A DNA stretch of 5,415 bases, from the NCBI GenBank assembly GCA_022718015.1, contig JAIHZV010000100.1, forward strand, positions 1 to 5,415, in the 5' to 3' direction. The notes beneath the pieces were generated by a model that was not told the DNA's origin, made no database searches, and saw only the letters and a list, made by a program, of their open reading frames with translations. Source of the DNA: Phascolarctobacterium sp. (GTDB taxonomy: Bacteria; Bacillota; Negativicutes; Acidaminococcales; Acidaminococcaceae). A program made the position numbers and the translations under genes. Below are positions 1-4,418 of this stretch, piece after piece; within the stretch, counting starts at the first letter, position 1; every line of letters starts with the position of its first letter.

Positions 1-237
1 TTCATATACATAGGGACACATATCATCCAGAGACTGGGAAATACCAGACATCTCTTTAACAAAAAGTGCATCGCCCGGGATTAGACTTCCGTCTGCACGC
101 CGGTCATTTCCACTCATTGCAGCTTTGTAATAAGCCGGATTTTTTCCTGCCTGTGCCAGTTTTTTTACGATCAGTCCGGCGATGAAGGTTTTGCCGATAT
201 CTGTACCGATTGCTGTAATAAAAAGACCTTTACTCAT
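1..237 (-). CDS. bioD: Dethiobiotin synthetase, N-terminal part (cut by window edge)
   Basis: BioD makes dethiobiotin from 7,8-diaminopelargonate, CO2 and ATP in the cytoplasm, the step before biotin synthase. The 79 codons visible on the minus strand begin MSKGLFITAIGTDIGKTF. A Walker A type P-loop lies at residues 9-17 (AIGTDIGKT), and YYKAAMSG at 36-43 corresponds to the GYKPVASG segment of E. coli BioD, including its active-site lysine (K38 here). The first P-loop glycine of the E. coli form is alanine here, while the GKT core is intact. The ATG at 237 is preceded by GAAGGTG (244-250) at good spacing. The family is about 220-240 residues, so roughly two thirds lie beyond the left edge. 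The promoter and BirA-like operators upstream support a biotin role. I am confident of the family. Confidence 0.9.
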   Translation of the reverse strand, partial: MSKGLFITAIGTDIGKTFIAGLIVKKLAQAGKNPAYYKAAMSGNDRRADGSLIPGDALFVKEMSGISQSLDDMCPYVYE

Positions 238-262
238 AATTTTCACCTTCATAATTTATTTT

Positions 263-293
263 TGGTTAACTGAAGAATTGATATGGTTAACTT
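263..293 (-). promoter_or_regulatory. Second GTTAAC pair in the bioD leader, possible second BirA site
   Basis: On the minus strand AAGTTAACC (285-293) and AGTTAACCA (263-271) are separated by 13 bp, so the two GTTAAC cores are 21 bp apart, two helical turns. Each half matches the BirA half-site consensus 7/9. The spacing is one base shorter than the usual range. The pair lies about 5-35 nt downstream of the predicted bioD start point, where binding could block elongation or add cooperativity with the upstream site. Confidence 0.5.
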
Positions 294-304
294 GATATAG
301 CTTA

Positions 305-333
305 AGTATACGCTGTGCAAAGGCAACTGTCAA
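305..333 (-). promoter_or_regulatory. Sigma-A promoter of bioD
   Basis: On the minus strand a perfect -35 box TTGACA (328-333) is separated by exactly 17 bp from TATACT (305-310), a 5/6 match to the -10 consensus. Transcription should start near 298, giving a bioD leader of about 60 nt. The -35 box is embedded in a BirA-like half-site (GGTTGACAG), so a bound repressor would block RNA polymerase directly. Confidence 0.85.
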
Positions 334-358
334 CCTACTAAAATAGTATGGTTAACCA
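327..358 (-). promoter_or_regulatory. BirA-type biotin operator overlapping the bioD -35 box
   Basis: Read on the minus strand this is TGGTTAACC, 14 bp, then GGTTGACAG. The usual bacterial BirA operator is an inverted repeat of the form TTGTTAACC-N14 to N16-GGTTAACAA; the first half matches 8/9 and the second 7/9, with a spacer in the normal range. It covers the -35 element and the DNA just upstream, a classic repressor position. Biotin-bound BirA is the expected ligand. The assignment rests on the pattern plus the adjacent bioD gene. Confidence 0.8.
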
Positions 359-372
359 AGCGCTTTGGCAGC

Positions 373-420
373 AAAAAAACGGCTGACTGCTATATTTTGT
401 GGGTTATAGCTGTCAGCCGT
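373..420 (-). terminator. Intrinsic terminator, minus strand, without an evident gene upstream
   Basis: ACGGCTGAC (379-387) pairs with GTCAGCCGT (412-420), followed after one T-T mismatch by GCTATA (389-394) with TATAGC (405-410) and a 10-nt loop. On the minus strand the stem is followed directly by seven T (373-379), the form of a strong rho-independent terminator. On the plus strand the following sequence (tgcttatttt) is a poor U-tract. It sits upstream of the bioD promoter, so it cannot end bioD; it would stop transcripts entering from the right. Confidence 0.75.
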
Positions 421-432
421 TGCTTATTTTGT

Positions 433-439
433 GGTTAAC
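433..439. promoter_or_regulatory. Lone GGTTAAC half-site
   Basis: This is a fourth copy of GGTTAAC in the same intergenic region (the others begin at 264, 285 and 350). I see no partner at the 22-24 bp core spacing expected of a BirA operator. It could be a decoy, a weak half-site or chance. Confidence 0.25.
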
Positions 440-452
440 GATGAATTACCTT

Positions 453-481
453 AGTATAAAGGAAAAATTATTTTTTTGCAG
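453..481 (-). promoter_or_regulatory. Possible weak minus-strand promoter
   Basis: TATACT (453-458 on the minus strand) is a good -10 box. The -35 position 17 bp upstream reads CTGCAA, only 3/6 to consensus, with an A/T-rich spacer. If active, it would make a short RNA of about 75 nt ending at the terminator at 373-420, and would explain why that terminator exists. No coding sequence is evident in that RNA. Confidence 0.25.
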
Positions 482-512
482 CTGCGTTTTTACGGATAAT
501 AACATATTTTGC

Positions 513-541
513 TTGCCAACTGGCGCTTTATATGCTATTAT
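513..541 (+). promoter_or_regulatory. Extended -10 promoter of the pantothenate operon
   Basis: TTGCCA (513-518), a 17-bp spacer, and TATTAT (536-541) preceded by TGC (an extended -10, TGn) form a strong sigma-A promoter. The predicted start at about 548 coincides with the first G of the leader's first hairpin. I see no second promoter between the leader terminator and panG, so this is probably the promoter of the whole panGBCD operon. Confidence 0.8.
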
Positions 542-547
542 AAGTGC

Positions 548-612
548 GGTAAAATTCACTGGTGCACAGTAGCATGATGAGTGAGCTGGAGCAGCAAGCA
601 GTGAGGTTTACC
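548..612 (+). ncRNA. 5' hairpin of the pan leader, unknown class
   Basis: GGTAAAATTCACTG (548-561) pairs with CAGTGAGGTTTACC (599-612): 14 positions with one A-G mismatch and one G-U pair. Inside, TGC (563-565) with GCA (591-593) and TAGC (570-573) with GCTG (585-588) can extend the fold to an 11-nt apical loop (574-584), with unpaired A566/A590 on the way. I do not recognise this element. It could be a further sensor domain, a degenerate tandem element or a 5'-end stabiliser. Confidence 0.6.
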
Positions 613-632
613 AGAAATTTATAAGTCAATAA

Positions 633-659
633 TCGCTTGGATCTATAAGACCGGGACGA
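633..659 (+). ncRNA. Pan-RNA-motif-like hairpin with two bulged adenines
   Basis: TCG (633-635) pairs with CGA (657-659), CTTGG (636-640) with CCGGG (651-655, two G-U pairs), and TC (642-643) with GA (649-650), around a five-base loop TATAA. A641 on the 5' side and A656 on the 3' side bulge out as single bases. The published pan RNA motif is a hairpin with two highly conserved bulged adenines in the 5' leaders of pantothenate synthesis genes of Bacillota, Chloroflexota and some Proteobacteria. Shape and location fit. I matched it from memory of that description, not by a covariance search. Confidence 0.6.
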
Positions 660-685
660 AGACGCAAAAAAGTAGGCTATTTTAT

Positions 686-712
686 GCGCATTCTGACCGG
701 AATGCGCTTTTT
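686..712 (+). terminator. Leader terminator upstream of panG
   Basis: GCGCATTC (686-693) pairs with GAATGCGC (700-707) around the loop TGACCG, followed by five T (708-712). It lies 79 nt before the panG start codon and after the pan-like hairpin, so it is the likely switch of the leader. A weak competing pairing exists between GAAGACGC (658-665) and the 5' arm (six pairs split by two mismatches), which overlaps the base of the pan-like stem by two nucleotides. Confidence 0.8.
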
Positions 713-779
713 ATATGCATGAAGCCTTTTGCAGCATTCCGCAGCCTTAGCTTTGCACAGAGTCTCTAGTGGTCAGAAA

Positions 780-786
780 GGGAGGG
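780..786 (+). promoter_or_regulatory. Ribosome binding site of panG
   Basis: GGGAGGG ends 5 nt before the ATG at 792. It fixes the start there and argues against the in-frame TTG at 729, which would add 21 residues ahead of the Rossmann fold. Confidence 0.8.
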
Positions 787-791
787 CAATT

Positions 792-1640
792 ATGAAGGTT
801 GGTATTATTGGCGGCGGCCGCGTAGGCAGCTGCTTTGCCGCCTATCTGCGTGATGCAGGTGTTTTGGCTGGTATAACTGCTTCGACAGAGCAGCACAGCC
901 TGCGGCTGGCGCAGGAGTTCGGCGTGCCGCCGATGGATAACGCCGGGCTGTGGCAGGCAGCAGATGTGCTGCTGTTGACTGTGCCGGATCGTTTAATAGG
1001 CACAGCAGCGCAGGAGCTGGCGCAGAGCGTTGCGCCGGCAGAAAAGATAGTGCTGCATGTGAGCGGCAGTCTGGGATTGGAGCCGTTGGCTCCGCTGCAG
1101 GCTGTGGACGCACACGTGGGCAGCCTGCATCCGCTGCAAAGCTTTGCCGGAGGCAAAACGCAGCTGAACGGCGTGTATATGGCGCTGGACGGCGACAGTG
1201 AGGCGCAGGACGCAGCCAGGGAGCTGGTGCAGCTTTTTGGCGGCAAGGCGTTCAGCGTACCTGCTGCTGAGCGTGCTGCCTATCATGCAGCGGCGTGCAT
1301 CTGCTCCAATTATGCTGTAGCCGTAGAGGCTATGGCGGCGCAGCTGATGTCACGCTGGACGGGAAGCGGCGCGGCAGCCTGGGAGGCACTGCTGCCCTTG
1401 TTCAAGGGCACGGCAGCAAATCTGCAGGCAGCACAAAATCCTGCATCGGTTTTGACCGGACCTATCGCCCGTGGTGATGTCAGCACGGTAGCGAAGCATT
1501 TGGCAGCTCTGCCGGAAGCAATCTTGCCTAATTATTGCTCTTTAGGCTTGGCGACGACCTCGCTGGCTTTGGCTAATGGCACTATTGACGAGAATACAGC
1601 TGATGAGCTGAGAAAATTGCTTGGAGGAAATTATGGCTAA
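792..1640 (+). CDS. panG: Rossmann-like / DUF2520 oxidoreductase, probable ketopantoate reductase PanG
   Basis: A 282-residue cytoplasmic protein. The N-terminal Rossmann domain starts MKVGIIGGGRVG, with a GxGxxG dinucleotide loop at 7-12 and ADVLLLTVPD at 57-66. The C-terminal helical DUF2520 domain carries family-typical segments: SLHPLQSF (111-118), YHAAACICSN (164-173) and TGPIARGD (223-230). PanG of Francisella, as I recall it a member of this group, reduces 2-dehydropantoate to pantoate with NAD(P)H. Here the gene leads an operon with panB, panC and panD, and no panE is visible, so the missing reductase step is the natural role. The start at 792 is set by GGGAGGG at 780-786. Its 3' end overlaps panB by 8 nt. 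Family assignment is firm; the substrate is inferred from context and family precedent. Confidence 0.75.
   Translation: MKVGIIGGGRVGSCFAAYLRDAGVLAGITASTEQHSLRLAQEFGVPPMDNAGLWQAADVLLLTVPDRLIGTAAQELAQSVAPAEKIVLHVSGSLGLEPLAPLQAVDAHVGSLHPLQSFAGGKTQLNGVYMALDGDSEAQDAARELVQLFGGKAFSVPAAERAAYHAAACICSNYAVAVEAMAAQLMSRWTGSGAAAWEALLPLFKGTAANLQAAQNPASVLTGPIARGDVSTVAKHLAALPEAILPNYCSLGLATTSLALANGTIDENTADELRKLLGGNYG
1623..1627 (+). promoter_or_regulatory. Ribosome binding site of panB, inside the end of panG
   Basis: GGAGG lies in the last codons of panG, 5 nt before the panB ATG at 1633, which itself overlaps panG by 8 nt. It selects that ATG over an in-frame TTG at 1621 and suggests translational coupling of the two genes. 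Confidence 0.8.
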
Positions 1641-2472
1641 CAAACAAGTAACAGTCGCAACGATTAAAGAAATGAAACAGAAGGGCGAACCTATCACGAT
1701 GATAACCGCTTACGACGTAGCAATGTCCCGCAATGTGAATGAAGCAGGCGTGGATATGATTCTTGTCGGCGATTCCCTGGGTAACGTAATCTTAGGTTAT
1801 AATTCCACTGTTCCTGTAACAATGGATGAAATGATTCATCATACTAAGGCTGTTATGCGTGGCAACAGCACTGCTTTGGTGGTTGGCGATATGCCCTTCA
1901 TGAGCTATCAGGCAAGCATCGTTGACGGCATGTATAATGCTGCACGCTTCCTGAAGGAAACCGGCTGCACGGCGGTGAAGCTTGAGGGCGGCTCTGAGGT
2001 AGTACCTCTCGTAGAGCGTCTGGTGCAGGCAGGCATTCCTGTATGCGCTCATATCGGTCTGACTCCGCAATCTGTAAACCAGCTGGGCGGCTTTAAGGTA
2101 CAGGGCAAGGATATTGCTGCTGCACAGAAGATGATTGATGATGCCAAGGCTTTGGAGGCTGCTGGTGCGTTTGCCTGTGTGCTGGAATGCGTTCCTGCTG
2201 CGCTGGCTGCCAAGGTAACGAGCGAGCTGACCACGATGGCGACGATTGGTATCGGCGCCGGCAACGGCTGTGACGGCCAGGTGCTCGTGTGCAACGACCT
2301 GCTGGGTGTTTCTACTGGCTTCTGCCCGAAATTTGTTAAGAAGTATGCTAACCTGCATGACACTACTGTAGACGCAGTCAAGAGCTATATTGCTGATGTT
2401 AAGGCAAGAAACTTCCCTGCACCGGAGCATACATTTAAAATTGATGACGCTGTTTTAGAAAAATTATATTGA
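1633..2472 (+). CDS. panB: 3-methyl-2-oxobutanoate hydroxymethyltransferase
   Basis: PanB transfers a hydroxymethyl group from 5,10-methylene-tetrahydrofolate to 2-oxoisovalerate, giving 2-dehydropantoate, the first committed step to pantothenate. The 279-residue product is a full-length TIM-barrel enzyme. By alignment to E. coli PanB, the metal-binding acidic residues are D47 (VGDSLG), D86 (GDMPFMSY) and E118 (KLEGG), and the catalytic glutamate is E185 (LECVP). The signatures HIGLTPQSVN (140-149), KVQG (155-158) and IGIGAGN (205-211) are intact. The ATG at 1633 follows GGAGG at 1623-1627 and overlaps panG by 8 nt. panC follows after 31 nt. Its product is the expected substrate of the upstream panG enzyme. 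Confidence 0.97.
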   Translation: MANKQVTVATIKEMKQKGEPITMITAYDVAMSRNVNEAGVDMILVGDSLGNVILGYNSTVPVTMDEMIHHTKAVMRGNSTALVVGDMPFMSYQASIVDGMYNAARFLKETGCTAVKLEGGSEVVPLVERLVQAGIPVCAHIGLTPQSVNQLGGFKVQGKDIAAAQKMIDDAKALEAAGAFACVLECVPAALAAKVTSELTTMATIGIGAGNGCDGQVLVCNDLLGVSTGFCPKFVKKYANLHDTTVDAVKSYIADVKARNFPAPEHTFKIDDAVLEKLY

Positions 2473-2503
2473 TAAGCTTAAATATAAAGTGAGGTAATTC
2501 AAA

Positions 2504-3358
2504 ATGAAATTAGTACATACAGTTGCAGAGCTGCGCGAAGAGGTTGCCGCAGCTAAAGCTCAGGGCCTGACCATTGGCCTGGTGCCGACTATGGGCGCTT
2601 TGCATGAAGGCCATGCATCCCTGATTAAAGCAGCTAACATGGAAAATGACTTTGTTGTTGTCAGCGTTTTCGTAAACCCGACTCAGTTCGGCCCGAACGA
2701 AGACCTGGACGCTTATCCGCGTACTCTGGAGGCTGACTGCAAGCTGGCAGAAAGCATGGGCGCTAACGTGGTATTTGCTCCGGCTCCGAAGGAAATGTAT
2801 CCGAGCGAGGATGCAACCTGGGTAGAGGTAACCGGCGAAATTACGAAGGTACTGTGTGGCCGCACCCGTCCTATTCACTTCCGCGGTGTAACCACCGTTG
2901 TTACCAAGCTGTTCAACCTGGCTCAGCCGGACCGTGCTTACTTCGGTCAGAAGGACGCACAGCAGGTTGAGGTTCTGAAACGCATGGTAAAAGACCTGTT
3001 CTTCAACATCCAGCTGCGCATTATGCCGATTGTCCGCGAGGCTGACGGTCTGGCAAAAAGCTCCCGCAACACCTATCTGAGCGAAGCAGAGCACAAGGCA
3101 GCACTGGTACTGAGCCGTAGCCTGAAGGCTGCTAAGGAGCAGTACGAGGCTGGCGAGCGTGACGCAGCAAAAATCACCGCTGCTGTAACCGCTTCTATTA
3201 AAGAAGAGCCGATGGCTGATATTGATTATGTAGAAATTTATGCGTTGCCGGAACTGAAGCCTGTAGCAGCACCGATGGCAGGCAGCAACCTGCTGGCTGT
3301 AGCAGTAAAATTCGGCACCACCCGTCTGATTGATAACGTAGTTTTGGAGGAAAAATAA
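2504..3358 (+). CDS. panC: Pantothenate synthetase (pantoate--beta-alanine ligase)
   Basis: PanC joins pantoate and beta-alanine with ATP through a pantoyl-adenylate intermediate. The 284-residue protein has the full nucleotidyltransferase fold: PTMGALHEGH at 28-37 with the HIGH-like HEGH, VSVFVNPTQFGPNEDL at 53-68, HFRGVTTVVTKLFNL at 125-139, FGQKDAQQ at 147-154 and the KMSKS-like loop GLAKSSRN at 182-189, all lining the ATP and pantoate site. The start is the ATG after GAGG at 2491-2494. It joins the products of two arms of this operon: pantoate from PanB/PanG and beta-alanine from PanD. Codon use leans to forms typical of highly expressed genes (AAC, TTC, CTG, CCG, CGT/CGC). panD begins one base after its stop codon. 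Confidence 0.97.
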   Translation: MKLVHTVAELREEVAAAKAQGLTIGLVPTMGALHEGHASLIKAANMENDFVVVSVFVNPTQFGPNEDLDAYPRTLEADCKLAESMGANVVFAPAPKEMYPSEDATWVEVTGEITKVLCGRTRPIHFRGVTTVVTKLFNLAQPDRAYFGQKDAQQVEVLKRMVKDLFFNIQLRIMPIVREADGLAKSSRNTYLSEAEHKAALVLSRSLKAAKEQYEAGERDAAKITAAVTASIKEEPMADIDYVEIYALPELKPVAAPMAGSNLLAVAVKFGTTRLIDNVVLEEK

Positions 3359-3359
3359 T

Positions 3360-3743
3360 ATGCTTTATACAATGCATCATGGCAAAATTCATCGCGCAAC
3401 TGTAACCCAGGCTAACCTGGAATATATGGGCAGCATCACTATCGACAGCGAGCTGCTGGAGCTGTCCGGTATCCTGCCGGGCGAGCGCGTACAAATCGTA
3501 GACAACAACAACGGTAACCGTCTGGAAACCTATGTTATCGCTGGTGAGCGTGGCAGCGGCGTAATCTGCCTGAACGGTGCAGCAGCACGCAAGGTTTTGG
3601 TTGGCGATACTGTTATCATCATCGCTTACAGCCTCATGACTGAGGAAGAAGCAAAGACCTATGTACCGAAGGTTGTTATGGTTGACGAAAACAACCATCC
3701 GATCAATGTTCGCGGTACGGAAAAGGAAGCAGAAATCGGTTGA
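3360..3743 (+). CDS. panD: Aspartate 1-decarboxylase precursor
   Basis: PanD decarboxylates L-aspartate to beta-alanine for PanC. It is made as a proenzyme and cleaves itself between G24 and S25 (YMGSIT), turning S25 into the catalytic pyruvoyl group. The 127-residue product has the usual length. Conserved active-site residues are present: K9 and H11 (HGKIHRATVT), Y22, R54, T57 and Y58 (NGNRLETY), and N72 in the CLNGAAAR segment. It closely resembles the Bacillus form and is not the unrelated PLP-dependent decarboxylase. The ATG at 3360 is one base after the panC stop, with GGAGG (3346-3350) inside the end of panC, so translation is probably coupled. A strong terminator follows 20 nt after the stop. 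Confidence 0.97.
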   Translation: MLYTMHHGKIHRATVTQANLEYMGSITIDSELLELSGILPGERVQIVDNNNGNRLETYVIAGERGSGVICLNGAAARKVLVGDTVIIIAYSLMTEEEAKTYVPKVVMVDENNHPINVRGTEKEAEIG

Positions 3744-3762
3744 TTTTAGCTTGCATTATAAG

Positions 3763-3816
3763 AGCACGCTGTGGTTTGCGCGAAAGCGCAGGCTGCGGCG
3801 TGCTTTTGTGCTTTTT
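3763..3816 (+). terminator. Intrinsic terminator of the pan operon
   Basis: AGCACGC (3763-3769) pairs with GCGTGCT (3798-3804), and the stem continues through G-U-rich pairs to TGCGC (3777-3781) with GCGCA (3786-3790), capped by a GAAA tetraloop (3782-3785): about 19 pairs without a bulge. Two T-runs follow (3804-3807 and 3812-3816). Confidence 0.88.
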
Positions 3817-3825
3817 ACGCTGTTG

Positions 3826-3863
3826 TTCGGCTAAAACGTAGGCTTGATTATGGTTTAGCCGAA
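3826..3863. repeat. Inverted repeat between panD terminator and crcB promoter
   Basis: TTCGGCTAAA (3826-3835) and TTTAGCCGAA (3854-3863) are perfect 10-bp inverted copies with an 18-bp spacer. No T-run follows on either strand, so it is not a normal terminator. It ends 25 bp before the crcB -35 box and could be a regulator site or a hairpin in read-through RNA from the pan operon. No function can be assigned. Confidence 0.6.
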
Positions 3864-3888
3864 AAATTAGCTTTCTTTTGGCTGCTTG

Positions 3889-3917
3889 TTGATGTTCGCA
3901 TAATATTTTGCTACAAT
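3889..3917 (+). promoter_or_regulatory. Promoter of crcB
   Basis: TTGATG (3889-3894), a 17-bp spacer, and TACAAT (3912-3917) with an extended -10 TGC just upstream. The start would be near 3924, giving a leader of about 62 nt. This makes crcB independent of the pan operon. Confidence 0.75.
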
Positions 3918-3956
3918 TAGGGTGACGGATAAGAATTTATTAGTGAAGGTAAAACA

Positions 3957-3978
3957 ACGCTGTGTAAAGCGTGAGGAG
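3957..3978 (+). promoter_or_regulatory. crcB ribosome binding site with adjacent small hairpin
   Basis: GAGGAG (3973-3978) lies 7 nt before the ATG at 3986 and favours it over an in-frame GTG at 3971 that would overlap the site. ACGCT (3957-3961) and AGCGT (3968-3972) form a short hairpin that ends right at the ribosome site, so it might modulate initiation. Five pairs is little; this may be incidental. Confidence 0.5.
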
Positions 3979-3985
3979 CTTATTA

Positions 3986-4357
3986 ATGGATATTTTAGTG
4001 ATAGCCTGTGGCGGAGCTATTGGTGCAGTCTGCCGTTACCTGGTGGGGAATATAGTGAGCAGGCTGCTGATGAGCGGACTGCCTTGGGGCACGTTTAGCA
4101 TCAATATCAGCGGCTCGTTTGCCATGGGTGTTTTGATGACGATAATAGTGGAAAGAGAGCTTTTGCCTGCGGCTTGGCGGCTGTTTTTATGCGTGGGGCT
4201 TTTGGGCGGCTTTACGACGTTTTCGTCCTTTGGCTATGAGGCCTTGATGCTGCTTATGGAAGGCAGGCTGGCGGCTGCGCTGGGGTATGCCGGCGGCAGT
4301 GTTGTTCTTGGCGTGCTGGCAGCAGGCTTAGGCGTGTTGTGCGCACGTAGCTTTTAA
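3986..4357 (+). CDS. crcB: Fluoride ion channel CrcB/Fluc
   Basis: A 123-residue, very hydrophobic protein with four predicted membrane segments (about 3-22, 33-55, 64-86 and 92-118). Fluc proteins form antiparallel dimers in the inner membrane that export fluoride passively and protect enolase and other enzymes. Family signatures are present: GGAIGAVCRY (9-18), WGTFSINISGSFAMG (34-48, with the pore asparagine N40) and GLLGGFTTFSSF (71-82), which contains the Phe-box phenylalanines and the central sodium-site region. Many Bacillota carry two adjacent crcB genes forming a heterodimer; only one copy is here, so it is probably a homodimer or has a partner elsewhere. The ATG at 3986 follows GAGGAG. 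No canonical fluoride riboswitch is evident upstream. Confidence 0.93.
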   Translation: MDILVIACGGAIGAVCRYLVGNIVSRLLMSGLPWGTFSINISGSFAMGVLMTIIVERELLPAAWRLFLCVGLLGGFTTFSSFGYEALMLLMEGRLAAALGYAGGSVVLGVLAAGLGVLCARSF

Positions 4358-4403
4358 ATTGAAGCAAAGAGGAAAGCAAGGTTACGTAGTTTTTTAGTAA
4401 GGC

Positions 4404-4410
4404 AAAGGAG
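4404..4410 (+). promoter_or_regulatory. Ribosome binding site of the DUF1232 gene
   Basis: AAAGGAG lies 8 nt before the ATG at 4419. An in-frame GTG at 4410 overlaps this site and is therefore unlikely to be the start. Confidence 0.75.
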
Positions 4411-4418
4411 TGACTTTT

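Larger units (their letters stand above)
548..712 (+). ncRNA. Structured 5' leader RNA of the panGBCD operon (attenuator)
   Basis: The stretch from the predicted start point (548) to the end of a rho-independent terminator (712) is about 165 nt and has no convincing reading frame. It contains, in order, a long 5' hairpin (548-612), a hairpin with two single bulged adenines (633-659), a weak A/U hairpin (669-683) and the terminator (686-712). A terminator between the only visible promoter and the first gene is the layout of a transcription attenuator or riboswitch. A separate terminated small RNA with some read-through is the alternative. Confidence 0.7.

Noticed and set aside
548..712. 6S RNA or SRP RNA as the identity of the 165-nt transcript
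   Set aside because: The 5' and 3' ends do not pair with each other as in 6S RNA, and the conserved SRP loop sequence is missing.
548..712. T-box leader
   Set aside because: No T-box sequence (UGGNACCGCG type) is present before the terminator, and the downstream genes are not tRNA-linked.
729..791. N-terminal extension of panG from a TTG at 729
   Set aside because: The 21 extra residues do not resemble the family, precede the Rossmann strand, and the good ribosome site lies at 780-786 before the ATG at 792.
1792..2430. Long minus-strand open frame inside panB
   Set aside because: It lies opposite panB, has no recognisable domain or ribosome site, and its length is explained by panB codon composition.
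3921..3985. Fluoride (crcB) riboswitch in the crcB leader
   Set aside because: The AAAAC followed by a short hairpin and GAGGAG is faintly similar, but the defining 5' stem and pseudoknot partner sequences cannot be formed.
4345..4394. Near-direct repeat ACGTAGCTTTT / ACGTAGTTTTT around the end of crcB
   Set aside because: A single short copy pair, partly inside coding sequence, with no structure or known function; likely chance.
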